From: Thauera phenolivorans
GTDB lineage: Bacteria > Pseudomonadota > Gammaproteobacteria > Burkholderiales > Rhodocyclaceae
Assembly (NCBI RefSeq): GCF_001696715.1
Contig: NZ_MBFM01000002.1
Coordinates: forward strand, 357,311-421,310
Length of the DNA: 64,000 bases
Direction: 5' to 3'
Positions 9,901 to 17,057 of the stretch are shown here, piece after piece. The first letter of the stretch is position 1. Every line of letters starts with the position of its first letter. A model generated the notes under the pieces. That model was not told the origin of the DNA. It did no database searches and worked only from the letters and a program-made list of their open reading frames with translations. The translations under genes and the position numbers were made by a program.

Positions 9901-10556
9901 GGATCCCAGCGGTTCGCCACACTAGTCTGTCTCTGCGATCCGTACGGCCGAGGAGTGCTGCTTCGCGGATATCCGGTCCCTGTTCCAGTCCCGTTGTCGG
10001 TATTGCTGGAGGAAACGTCCTGACCGCACTCGATGTGCAGCGGGTCGTTCGCCTCGCTGCTCAGCCTGCTCCAACGGGTCGAGCTGCTCGAATTCCACCG
10101 GGCGAAGTTGCCCGAATAGAAGCCCGTCCCGCTCAACGGCGTATAGCTCGAGGCGCAGCGGTTCTTCTGCGCATTGAACCATTGGGAATTGGAAGTTTTT
10201 GCGCTCGGTGGCTTTCCCCCCCGGTCGTTCGCCCAATACAACCTCCCGGCCTGAATCCCCGAAACCGTTGGATAGGTGGTGTTCGGATCGTACGGCGCAC
10301 GCTCGCCGACGACGTTGGTATCCATACTGCCGGAATCGTCGAAGACGATCAGCACCTTGGGCCGGGACGTCTCGGTATCCACCTCCAGCCGATAGATCTC
10401 GGTATCGTCCGCGGCGGCCTGAGCGCCCAGGAACAGCCCCAGCCAGAAGAGCGTCGTGCGACAGGCGGACGCCGCACGCCGGCCTGACCACGCACTGCTG
10501 CGCAGTGAAGCGCACGCCGATCCCTTCCTCAAGCCCCTTTGGTCACGAGCACTCAT
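6996..10556 (-). CDS. pilY1: Type IV pilus tip adhesin/assembly protein PilY1
   Basis: A 1186-residue secreted protein. An extended signal peptide ends around AQAAADDTE (about residues 45-53). A von Willebrand A-like domain begins near residue 66 with MIDAS motif DDSGS at 73-77. The C-terminal part (roughly 640-1090) is the PilY1 beta-propeller, containing VVAGTNAGFLHMFR, IFFGLRRGGSTYYALDV and a calcium-type loop DSNGDGLTDR near residue 887; a second D-rich loop (DDDRDGTISGAGD) lies near 740. PilY1 caps the pilus, promotes extension and can bind surfaces. It lies between pilX and pilE, the order seen in Pseudomonas. The C-terminus is rich in glycine, cysteine and proline. Confidence 0.95.
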   Translation of the reverse strand: MSARDQRGLRKGSACASLRSSAWSGRRAASACRTTLFWLGLFLGAQAAADDTEIYRLEVDTETSRPKVLIVFDDSGSMDTNVVGERAPYDPNTTYPTVSGIQAGRLYWANDRGGKPPSAKTSNSQWFNAQKNRCASSYTPLSGTGFYSGNFARWNSSSSTRWSRLSSEANDPLHIECGQDVSSSNTDNGTGTGTGYPRSSTPRPYGSQRQTSVANRWDPYRVYTANYMNWYHGTPVPATRTRLEIAQDVIGSIVSANTGIDFGLAVFNRNYDGSRNGSTDYDGARVVQRIIENMAATDRANLVGVVNGLKAEGSTPICESVYEAYRYLSGGRVLYGLEKHSSDVPGRDVAAESGSKYVSPMGDCQYAYIILMTDGEPQYDTDANDRIKSLTGKTCKKYRNANNAGDIENCLPELAEYMYNTDLDGDPANGEQKGILYTIGFATKQQLLQDAATKGGGLYYTADNAEQLTAAFQGALTSILATRSTFTSPAVATNNFTRTETRNEVFFAMFEPANGTNWPGNIKKLSINPANGVLLDRNGNPALNAATGDLLDAAATYWGSDAGDGGEVEAGGVGGVLAARDPDTRVIKTNTGDNNALQDFTVANLKPSAYGFDTDQALYDHFGVADAAEFADLLAWSRGWTSSAKTARREWMLGDILHSTPVVLDYGARSGYSLAEPDLRIVAGTNAGFLHMFRNSDGAESWAIFPKELAPMLRERKNDLAGGATVYGVDGEVAFYRHDDDRDGTISGAGDKMYIFFGLRRGGSTYYALDVTDPDSPRFMWQVSPATNGFSELGETWSTPVVTTIPGHADGEGKPKPVLIFGAGYDPANDDRLTTAAEVADVQGRGVFIVDAATGALLWRATPASSSETNLQVSGMVHSIAASVSVRDSNGDGLTDRIYAADVGGNVWRIDLPGAARSSWRVVKFAALAGDGHAGDRRFFNKVDSVSTRDGSQVFDAVLIGSGDRTNPNATDNDDRFYMLKDLRTVPYTTDADCSDASTDPRCSLPIENADLFDATDNVLQEGTEAQQKDGAEDLREASGWYIDLSNGDGEKALSESVTLGGRVVFNTFSPDTSSGTVNLCMPTPGIARLYVVKLQNATATIDFTNNNVFDKSDRFLTIGSSIADVPGIHVSGDGTVRLILPPGSGGGGSGLGGCVGAACNPGPTPPDCQGLTCIPPVPVRTYWHD

Positions 10557-10592
10557 CTCATTTACCGATTGCAGATACGGCTTGCGCCGAAG

Positions 10593-11066
10593 TTAGTTTT
10601 TCAGCACGCGCATGTACGCGCCCCTAGCGACGCGGACGCTCGCGCCGGCCTCGTGTTCGGACTCGATCCGGTAGTAGTCGCATCCGATTTTGTCCGCGCT
10701 CGTCGCCGCTTCGGCTCTGGGGCATTCCAGCGCCCGCTCGCGCACGAACAGTTCAGGCTCGACCCCGTTGTCCGTGAGCAGGCCCGGGGCCGATTCCCCG
10801 AACAGCGCCGTGGCGTCGAGCGTATCGTCCTCATTCAGGCTCGCGTCCTGGAACGGATTTCCGTCATCGACAATGAGGCTCAATACCGCGGCAATTCCCG
10901 CTTCGGCCGAATGCAGCGATACCGCGGTTTCCTGCATGTTGCGCGCCATCCTCAGTCCCATGCTGCCGCCGCCGGCGAGATTGAGCCCGAGCAGCGTCAT
11001 TACCAGCAGCAGCACGAGCGCAACCACAAGCACCATGCCTTTCTGCCTTTCAGCGCGTCCGTTCAT
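10593..11066 (-). CDS. pilX: Type IV pilus assembly protein PilX
   Basis: A 157-residue protein with the PilX N-terminal domain: MVLVVALVLLLVMTLLGLNLAGG, then SMGLRMARNMQETAVSLHSAEAG. Like other PilX proteins it lacks the usual G/FTLxE prepilin cleavage motif; here KGMVLVV stands in its place. Start ATG 11066 is chosen because AGGAAGG precedes it; an ATG at 11084 would overlap the pilW stop more deeply. PilX is a minor pilin of the tip priming complex. It lies 36 bp before pilY1. Confidence 0.88.
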   Translation of the reverse strand: MNGRAERQKGMVLVVALVLLLVMTLLGLNLAGGGSMGLRMARNMQETAVSLHSAEAGIAAVLSLIVDDGNPFQDASLNEDDTLDATALFGESAPGLLTDNGVEPELFVRERALECPRAEAATSADKIGCDYYRIESEHEAGASVRVARGAYMRVLKN

Positions 11067-11077
11067 GCCTGCCTTCC

Positions 11078-12013
11078 TCACCATGCGCGATTCCTGAGCG
11101 CGACCGACCCCTCGAGCAGGGTGCGCTTGAAGTTGTCGCCCACCGGACCGAAATCCACCTCTCCCAGGCTATAGGTCTTATCGTCCTCGTAGCCCGCCTC
11201 CGGCTCGACGCTTCGGACCAGCAGGAAGAGTTGCAGATGCGCGACGTCCGTCCAGTCGTCGACCGCGTCAGGGGCGAGCACGCGATCCACCCGCCCGTCG
11301 CCGTCGCCATCGACAGCCGCCATCGCGCGCAGCTCCTCGACGCCCTCGACGATATCCTCGGTGACGATCCGCTGCTGACCACCGCCGAACTGCATGACCT
11401 TCCGTGCCAGGCTCGGGGCCGCGCCCGCCCGGATGTAATACGCGACGAAGCGGTATTCCCAGTAGTCCCCGTTGGGCACATCTCCCGTAGCGGAAATGCT
11501 CGGCGGGCTTGCGTCGTCCCCCGAAAACAGAACCCCTTGCAGGCGGTTGGTCGCCACGTAGATCCTGTTTTCGTCGGCAGCCGCGGCCAGACGTTGTGGC
11601 AGGACCGACTTCACGATCAGGATGCCGGTGTCGGGCACGGCGTCGTCGATGCATCCAAGCGCCGCCCCATCGTCGTCCGCCTCGGCAACGACAATGTAAT
11701 TGTCGAGGTCGTAGGCGGCCGCAACACCACTGCAATCGTTCGAAACCTCCCCCAGATTCCGCCCGCGGTCGACGTTGTACACCGAGGCTTCGCCGAAAAA
11801 GCCGGCGAGACGCACGTCGGAGCTGACGAGATGTAGGGCGAAACGCCCGTTTTCGGCCATGCGCGAAACCTGATCGGTAACCGTGTAGGAGCGCTTGTAG
11901 GCGAGGAACATCGAGTACGTTGCGCCCACCAGGAAGAGTCCGATCACCATCGCCACAAGCAACTCGACGATCGTCATCCCTCGGCTGCAGGCCTGCGAGG
12001 TTCGCCGCATCAT
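11078..12013 (-). CDS. pilW: Type IV pilus minor pilin PilW
   Basis: A 311-residue prepilin-like protein with a short leader ending in RGM and the helix TIVELLVAMVIGLFLVGATYSMF, followed by SRMAENGRFALHLVSSDVRLAGFFG, a PilW signature. Glu follows at position 4 of the processed form, consistent with PilD recognition. Its ATG overlaps the pilV stop (ATGA), indicating translational coupling. It acts with PilV, PilX and FimU-type pilins as the pilus priming subcomplex with PilY1. Confidence 0.92.
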   Translation of the reverse strand: MMRRTSQACSRGMTIVELLVAMVIGLFLVGATYSMFLAYKRSYTVTDQVSRMAENGRFALHLVSSDVRLAGFFGEASVYNVDRGRNLGEVSNDCSGVAAAYDLDNYIVVAEADDDGAALGCIDDAVPDTGILIVKSVLPQRLAAAADENRIYVATNRLQGVLFSGDDASPPSISATGDVPNGDYWEYRFVAYYIRAGAAPSLARKVMQFGGGQQRIVTEDIVEGVEELRAMAAVDGDGDGRVDRVLAPDAVDDWTDVAHLQLFLLVRSVEPEAGYEDDKTYSLGEVDFGPVGDNFKRTLLEGSVALRNRAW

Positions 12014-12618
12014 GGAACAAGATCCTCCGGATCGACGACGATCGTGTCGAGAACGACCTGACGCCTGAAGCGCGCGTCGTCGTCGTCGATGTCACCGCAT
12101 GCCGCCGCGCCGACCACGAGGGCATCGCTGGTCTCGCTCAACCCGAGCCAACTCACGATCACGCTCATCCGTCCTGAATTCGCCATGCCCGGATTCGGCT
12201 CGAACTCGATGCAGCCGCTCGCCTGGATCAGGCCGCCGATCGCGTTGCCGCCAACCCTTGTGCTCGCGCCGTCCAGCCTGCGGTCCCACTCCCAGCGGTC
12301 GCGGGCGACGGTTTCGGCAGCGGTGCACTCGGTTGCCACGCAGGCTGCCGGCTGCGAAACCGCGTTCCCGCGCCCGAGCGCATTGCTGCCCATCCCGGTT
12401 TCGTAGGCCGCGGCGCCGCCCGGATTCGCCAGGATTCGTTCGAGCATGTCTGAGGCCAGCGCAACTGCCTGGGTGCGATCGAAGGAAGCCTGGCCGGAGC
12501 GCTGGCCGCTCATCAACAGCCCGGCAATGCCGAGCATCCCGACGGAGAGAACCGCGAATGCGACGAGCACCTCGATCATCGAGAAGCCGCGCTGCGATTT
12601 CCGCACACCGACCGTCAT
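12010..12618 (-). CDS. pilV: Type IV pilus minor pilin PilV
   Basis: A 202-residue prepilin with leader MTVGVRKSQRG and the helix FSMIEVLVAFAVLSVGMLGIAGLL, which is characteristic of PilV. The middle shows SGQASFDRTQAVALASDMLERI, also typical of the family. The start at 12618 is chosen because the basic leader then has normal length and the gene begins 10 bp after the upstream fimT-type gene; longer frames would run back through that gene. It overlaps pilW by four bases. Confidence 0.92.
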   Translation of the reverse strand: MTVGVRKSQRGFSMIEVLVAFAVLSVGMLGIAGLLMSGQRSGQASFDRTQAVALASDMLERILANPGGAAAYETGMGSNALGRGNAVSQPAACVATECTAAETVARDRWEWDRRLDGASTRVGGNAIGGLIQASGCIEFEPNPGMANSGRMSVIVSWLGLSETSDALVVGAAACGDIDDDDARFRRQVVLDTIVVDPEDLVP

Positions 12619-12628
12619 GCCTGCCCCT

Positions 12629-13213
12629 TCAGCACTGGATGTCACTGCCGGACGCATCATCGCGTACGCCGTTACCGTCGGCGTCGGTCGCCGCTCGCGT
12701 TCCGCCCGTCGGCAACACGATGACCCCGCGCGCACTGCCGCTGCCACGGCCGTCACAGATCGAGAAGGTGTGACGACGCTCCTCTGCCACGCTTCCCTCC
12801 CGTGTAAACCGTATGCTGACGACCTCTCCCGCAAGCCGGATCGCCACGCCGTCGGGAACGCCACTGACGAAAGCCCGCACTTCCTCACCCGCTGCACGTG
12901 CGCCATTGCCATCCGTATCCACAAAGCTCATCCAGCCTGCGCTCCAGTTTCCATTACAGGCGCCGCCGTCGGCGCTGCCGCACACGGTCACCGGCCGCGC
13001 ACGGGCGACCGCATGGCTCCTTGCCTCGTTCAGGCTGCCAAGCAGGATGTTGGCCTGCGACACCAGGCGGTTGTTCTGGATGAAGGTGAGCATCGACGGA
13101 ACGCCGATCGTCGCAAGAATTGCCGCAATCGCGATCACGACCATGAGTTCGACCAGCGTGACGCCGCGCTCGCGCCCGCGTTTGCGCAGGAAATGCAGAC
13201 GAAAGATGATCAC
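12629..13213 (-). CDS. FimT/FimU-type (GspH family) minor pilin
   Basis: A 194-residue prepilin: leader ending in RERG, helix VTLVELMVVIAIAAILATIGVPSM, then LLGSLNEARSHAVARARPVTVC and GWMSFVDTDGNG, the usual GspH/FimT domain. It is the first gene of the compact pilV-W-X-Y1-E run, the place held by fimU or fimT in Pseudomonas. It probably forms part of the priming complex. In some species FimT also binds incoming DNA during natural transformation, but that cannot be judged here. Its 5' leader is the 416-bp intergenic region described separately. Confidence 0.88.
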   Translation of the reverse strand: MIIFRLHFLRKRGRERGVTLVELMVVIAIAAILATIGVPSMLTFIQNNRLVSQANILLGSLNEARSHAVARARPVTVCGSADGGACNGNWSAGWMSFVDTDGNGARAAGEEVRAFVSGVPDGVAIRLAGEVVSIRFTREGSVAEERRHTFSICDGRGSGSARGVIVLPTGGTRAATDADGNGVRDDASGSDIQC

Positions 13214-13629
13214 CGCGTACCTCCTACTGCCTCACCGGCAACCCATTGCGAACCGGCGCGGTCCTACGCGGATCGATCCACCGCGCGCCGCCTGGGGCGC
13301 CCGCCTCGCCCTCAGTGCGGCCAGCCACGCGGCCTGCCCCTTCCGCAGGCCTGCCGGAACCGCTAGCGGCTGATGAGGCAGTACCGATGATGCTGGCTGG
13401 TTTCATTGGGCCTTTTGCGATGGATGCGGTTCGATGGTACGGGTGGCGCACGCTGCCCGGGGAGGTCCCCGCCGATCACGCAGGCTGCGCTCATGTGTGA
13501 TTGTATGCGCCACGCAATACAGCGTTGGCACCCAAAGATCACATAAACATCATCGATGTGACCAATGTCACGCGACCTCTGGCGGACCGCTCGAGGCACG
13601 CGGCGCGGTCCCGGCCGGGCAAAGGGGCA
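13214..13629 (-). promoter_or_regulatory. Long intergenic leader of the pilin operon
   Basis: This 416-bp stretch has no supportable gene. It is less GC-rich in its middle (13494-13560) than its surroundings. It holds a TACAAT -10-like hexamer on the minus strand at 13500-13505 and the CRP/Vfr-like palindrome at 13557-13572. No good -35 hexamer accompanies the TACAAT. A start there would leave a leader of roughly 280 nt before the first pilin gene. Confidence 0.4.
13557..13572. promoter_or_regulatory. CRP/Vfr-like binding site
   Basis: The sequence TGTGA-CCAATG-TCACG matches the CRP/Vfr consensus TGTGA-N6-TCACA in nine of ten fixed positions. A further TCACAT at 13539-13544 makes an outward repeat with ATGTGA at 13556-13561. 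It is centred about 71 bp upstream of the start point predicted from the TACAAT hexamer at 13500-13505. Vfr controls type IV pili in Pseudomonas aeruginosa; a similar role here is inference. Confidence 0.45.
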
Positions 13630-14163
13630 TCATCCCTTTCCGCATTCAGCCTCACGCACCAGGCGGGCCCGCCCGGTCGCGCTGATCACGATCCGCCGTG
13701 CCCGACCTTCCCCGCAGGCGGTGATGGTACCCATCTGCAGGGCGCCGTCGGTCAGCGCCGTTCGGCCCGAAGGCAGATAAGAAACGTAGTTGCGAACCGG
13801 CGTATTGCCAGTGACCACAACCCCGCCCTCCGCCGCTCGCGCAGCATACAGAACCGTCTCCCCTTCCTCGCGCTGCGCGTTGCCGTTCGGATCTTCGAAT
13901 ACGATCCAGCCGCTGTGCCAGCCGACGCCGGAGACGCAGCGTTCGAGGTCGCTGCTGGTGCACAGGCTCACCCGTCGGCCCCGCTTGATCGCTTCCGAAC
14001 GGGTGAAGACGAGCGAGGTGTGCAACTCGTTGGTCACCGTTGCAAGGCGATGCGCACTCACGAGACTGGCAAGGGAAGGCAGCGCAAGGGCAGACAGGAT
14101 CGCCAGGATCGTCGTCGCCACGCTGAGTTCGACAAGGTTGAAACCAAGCTGCCGCCGGTGCAT
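13630..14163 (-). CDS. Second FimT/FimU-type (GspH family) prepilin
   Basis: A 177-residue prepilin starting MHRRQLG, with helix FNLVELSVATTILAILSALALPSL and downstream HTSLVFTRSEAIKRGRRVSLC and GWIVFEDPNGNAQ, the GspH domain. ATG 14163 is chosen because GGGAGG lies six bases upstream. It is separated from the main pilin operon by 416 bp, so it may be an independently expressed paralogue. The two GspH proteins differ widely outside the helix, which argues against a recent duplication. Confidence 0.87.
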   Translation of the reverse strand: MHRRQLGFNLVELSVATTILAILSALALPSLASLVSAHRLATVTNELHTSLVFTRSEAIKRGRRVSLCTSSDLERCVSGVGWHSGWIVFEDPNGNAQREEGETVLYAARAAEGGVVVTGNTPVRNYVSYLPSGRTALTDGALQMGTITACGEGRARRIVISATGRARLVREAECGKG

Positions 14164-14328
14164 TCGCGACCTCCCGCAAGGATGGGCACGAGACGGCAAT
14201 GCATGCTTGGGAGGAACGGAAAAACGATCGCCCCGCCTCCAGCCGCCTCACGTGCGAAGAGACGCGAGGATATGCATTTGAGATACTCAGGACAAGCGAT
14301 TCGGATAAACGCCCCCCCACCGGGTGGC

Positions 14329-14985
14329 TCAGTAGCGTCTTTCCAGCCTCATCATCTGGCCTTCGCGCCGCATCTCCAGCCGGTTCAGCACGTTCATCCC
14401 GAGCAGGCCGACCGGAAGGCCCGATTCGAAAATGGCGGCCTCGACACCGTGAAAGGTGAATGGCCCGAACTGGACGCGCTCCACTTTCACCCGCCATACA
14501 TCCACCACGCCCGCAGCGGTGACCGCGCTTGCCTTTTCGCCCGAGCGGAAATCGATTCCTGCACGCGTCGCGTCGCTCGCGGCGAGTGATAGCAGCGTCG
14601 CGCCCGTATCGACGATGAACGGCACGCGCGCACGATTGATCAAGACTTCGCTAAAAAAGTGCCCCTGCGGGTCGGCGTACAGGGTGATTGCCTGGGCTCC
14701 GCCCGAGTCCACCCGTACCGGCTGAGTGCCGAGTTCGAGGTGCTGCCTTCGCCCGCCCACTTCGACCACGGCACGGTCTCCGTCCAGTACCAACAAGCGG
14801 ATGCCTTCGCGCGTCTTAGCGCCGACGGCCAGGGTGATCGGCGTGCCGCCATCGATCGAGAGAATCGCGCGGCTTCCAATCCGCCCCACCAAGGCGACCT
14901 CCGTTGCCAGCGCCGGAAGGGTATGGGCACATATGAACAGGCCCAGTAAGCTCGCGTAAGCGGAGCGGCACTTGAGCAACATCAT
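14329..14985 (-). CDS. Retropepsin-like aspartic protease (TIGR02281 type), secreted
   Basis: About 218 residues. A signal peptide (MMLLKCRSAYASLLGLFICAHTLPALA) is followed by a poorly conserved region and a retropepsin fold: the catalytic motif is VPFIVDTGATLLSL with D126, the flap region is around 137-160, and the closing hydrophobic-GLLGMNVLNRLE comes near the C-terminus. These proteins act as homodimers; natural substrates are largely unknown. The start is one of two adjacent ATGs (14985/14982) with only a weak GAGA upstream. It is monocistronic, 165 bp upstream of the second fimT gene. That gap, 14164-14328, shows no other feature. Confidence 0.85.
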   Translation of the reverse strand: MMLLKCRSAYASLLGLFICAHTLPALATEVALVGRIGSRAILSIDGGTPITLAVGAKTREGIRLLVLDGDRAVVEVGGRRQHLELGTQPVRVDSGGAQAITLYADPQGHFFSEVLINRARVPFIVDTGATLLSLAASDATRAGIDFRSGEKASAVTAAGVVDVWRVKVERVQFGPFTFHGVEAAIFESGLPVGLLGMNVLNRLEMRREGQMMRLERRY

Positions 14986-15120
14986 CGACGGAGTCTCTTT
15001 CTGGTAGACGGGGGAAAAATGCCAAATGCCGCAGCGGGCTGATGGTAGCGTATGCGAAATCGATCCGACGCGCTCGAGCCGCGGCGGCATTACCCCCTCG
15101 CCGGCTGAACCAACCGGCTT

Positions 15121-15136
15121 CGTGATCGCGGTCACG
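15121..15136. promoter_or_regulatory. Perfect CGTGA-N6-TCACG dyad between divergent genes
   Basis: CGTGA-TCGCGG-TCACG is an exact dyad with CRP-family half-site spacing (consensus TGTGA-N6-TCACA). It lies in the 226-bp divergent region between the protease and ankyrin genes, 75 bp upstream of the ankyrin start. Regulatory function is inferred only from form and place. Confidence 0.3.
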
Positions 15137-15211
15137 ACCGAGGCTGACCAAGGCTAGTCAGACCGGCGCCTTGGTTGTAAAAATCAACCCTAAAATCCAA
15201 GCTGTGGACTC

Positions 15212-15994
15212 ATGAAACATTCCTTCTTTGCGTTCATGGGGGCGAGCTACCCCATTCACCTCGAGCGTTCGTTCGAGCGCATCCTGCTCAAGATCGAGGC
15301 GCTCTGGGATACACCCGAGATCCACGATTACTTCAGCGACCTGCTGATCGACAGGCGAGGCGGACGCAAGGGTTTTCCAGCCGAGGTGGTAGCCGACATC
15401 ATCCAGTTGCGCGATACGCACGAGCTGGAGAGCTTCAGGCGCGCAGAGCTTGCCGAGTATGCGTTGGCCGAGATCGCCCGGCGTGGCGTCGCCTTCCTGC
15501 CAGAGAACTTCGTCCGGGCCCTGGAACGCGGGGACAAGGAACTCGTGGACCTGTTCGTCCGCGCCAATTTCAATGTGAACATGCCGCTCGAGGATGGCTC
15601 CTCGCCCCTGCTGTTCGCTCTCAAGCGCGGCCTGACCATCATCGCGCAGATCCTGCTGGGCGCGAACGCCGACCCCAATGCCAAGGATCGCCTCGGCCTC
15701 ACCCCGCTGCTGGTTGCGTGCGGAAAGGCGACCGTGGGCTATGGCAACGCAGTGGCCATGCTGCTGAAAAAGGGCGCGGCGGTGAACGTGCGCGACCCGC
15801 TGGGCAACACGCCGCTGATGCTAGCGATTTCCGGTGAGTCGCCCGACATCGCAATGCTGCTGCTCGAGCACGGAGCAGATGTGCGCCCGCTCCGCCGCAA
15901 CGGTGAAGGAGCGCTGTCGCTCGCCGAACGGCTCGGGCACGCTGACCTCGTGCGCTGCATCCGAGACAAGCTGGCGGCGGCGGTACAGCGATAG
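15212..15994 (+). CDS. Ankyrin-repeat protein
   Basis: A 260-residue cytosolic protein. Residues 1-100 form an unrecognised helical domain (FFAFMGASYPIHLERSFERILLKIEALWD). From about residue 105 there are four ankyrin-type repeats, including DGSSPLLFALKRGLTIIAQILLGANADPNAKD, DRLGLTPLLVACGKA and DPLGNTPLMLAISGESPDIAMLLLEHGADV. No signal peptide is seen, so it probably mediates protein-protein contacts inside the cell. It stands alone, convergent with nirH across a 20-bp gap, and no Shine-Dalgarno sequence is clear upstream. Its partner cannot be named. Confidence 0.8.
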   Translation: MKHSFFAFMGASYPIHLERSFERILLKIEALWDTPEIHDYFSDLLIDRRGGRKGFPAEVVADIIQLRDTHELESFRRAELAEYALAEIARRGVAFLPENFVRALERGDKELVDLFVRANFNVNMPLEDGSSPLLFALKRGLTIIAQILLGANADPNAKDRLGLTPLLVACGKATVGYGNAVAMLLKKGAAVNVRDPLGNTPLMLAISGESPDIAMLLLEHGADVRPLRRNGEGALSLAERLGHADLVRCIRDKLAAAVQR

Positions 15995-16014
15995 CAGGCA
16001 CCACGGTGAGGCGG

Positions 16015-16578
16015 TCACCCCCCGATCCGTAACCCCGTCTTTTTCAGAATCCCGTTAGAGAACAGGACGTCCCGCCCCCTGCAGACCCCCGGGAACACAT
16101 CCTCGATCAGCGTCGCGATCTCTGCGACGCGCTCGAGCGCGGCCTCGCGGCTGGCGGCGTGGACCATCGCGAAGAGGTTGTAGGGCCAGTCGGGCAGGTG
16201 GCGCGGGCGGCGGTAGCAGTGGGTGACGAAGGCCAGCCCGCCCACCCGCTCGCCCACCGCGTCGATCACGGTGTCGTCGATGTCCCACACGCTCATGCCG
16301 TTTGCGGTGTAGCCGATCGCGTAGTGGTTGGGCACGGCGCCGATGCGGCGGATGACGCCGGTCTCGAGCATCGCCGCCACCCGCGCGCGCAGCAGCGCCT
16401 CATCGACGCCGAGCCGCTCGGCCACCGCCGCCCACGGTCGCGGCACCAGCGGCAGGCCGCCCTGGGTGGCGAGCACGATGCTGCGGTCGAGCGCCTGCAG
16501 CGCGTCCTCCGGCCCAGCCTGCCGCCGGGCCCCGTGGTCCTGCCCGCCAGTGCCGGGAGAAAACCGTTGTGCCGACAT
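16015..16578 (-). CDS. nirH: Siroheme decarboxylase subunit NirH (heme d1 biosynthesis)
   Basis: A 187-residue Lrp/AsnC-like protein. After an Lrp-type helix-turn-helix (about 30-80) it carries the nir signature CYRRPRHLPDWPYNLF at 121-136. NirD, L, G and H type proteins decarboxylate siroheme to 12,18-didecarboxysiroheme, an early step to heme d1. Start ATG 16578 overlaps the nirG stop (ATGA), so translation is coupled. It is the last gene of the nir run; the convergent ankyrin gene follows, and nirJ does not. Confidence 0.9.
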   Translation of the reverse strand: MSAQRFSPGTGGQDHGARRQAGPEDALQALDRSIVLATQGGLPLVPRPWAAVAERLGVDEALLRARVAAMLETGVIRRIGAVPNHYAIGYTANGMSVWDIDDTVIDAVGERVGGLAFVTHCYRRPRHLPDWPYNLFAMVHAASREAALERVAEIATLIEDVFPGVCRGRDVLFSNGILKKTGLRIGG

Positions 16579-17057
16579 CAAGCCTCCAGCCTCATCTCGA
16601 CGAAGTATTCCTTTTCCTTCGGGAACAGATGCACCTTCAGGCCGGTGGCGGCTTCGATACGCCGGCCGACGTCGGCGATGCCACCCGGCGTTTCGGTGGC
16701 GAGCACGAACCACATGTTGAGCCGGTGCTCGCGGCGGTAGTTGTGCGCCACCTCGGGGAAGGCGTTGACCGCCTCGACCACCCGCGCCCAGTCGGCCTCC
16801 GGCACCGCGATTGCCGCCAGGCAGAAGGCGCCGCCCATGCGCTCGATCTGGTACATCGGGCCGAAGCGGGTGAGCACGCGGTCGTCGAGCATGGCCTGCA
16901 GGCGGGCGATGACTTCGTCCTCGGCGAGGCCGAGCGCGGCGCCGACCTCGGCGAAGGGTCGCTCCGAGAGCGGGAACTCGCCCTGCAGCGCGTTGATCAG
17001 GCGGCGATCGGTTTCGTCGGGCGCGCGGGCCGCGGCGAGGCGGCGGCGTTCAGACAT
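16578..17057 (-). CDS. nirG: Siroheme decarboxylase subunit NirG (heme d1 biosynthesis)
   Basis: A 159-residue Lrp/AsnC-like protein with helix-turn-helix (about 15-65) and the motif HNYRREHRLNMWFV at 105-118, typical of the NirD/NirG branch. In denitrifiers these Lrp-like proteins form the siroheme decarboxylase rather than regulating transcription. It begins 8 bp inside the end of nirDL and its stop overlaps nirH, so it belongs to a tightly coupled nirF-nirDL-nirG-nirH unit. Assignment as G rather than D rests on gene order. Confidence 0.9.
   Translation of the reverse strand: MSERRRLAAARAPDETDRRLINALQGEFPLSERPFAEVGAALGLAEDEVIARLQAMLDDRVLTRFGPMYQIERMGGAFCLAAIAVPEADWARVVEAVNAFPEVAHNYRREHRLNMWFVLATETPGGIADVGRRIEAATGLKVHLFPKEKEYFVEMRLEA

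Noticed and set aside
14164..14328. A small gene between the second fimT gene and the protease
   Set aside because: Short frames exist but none has a start with a ribosome site or a recognisable product.
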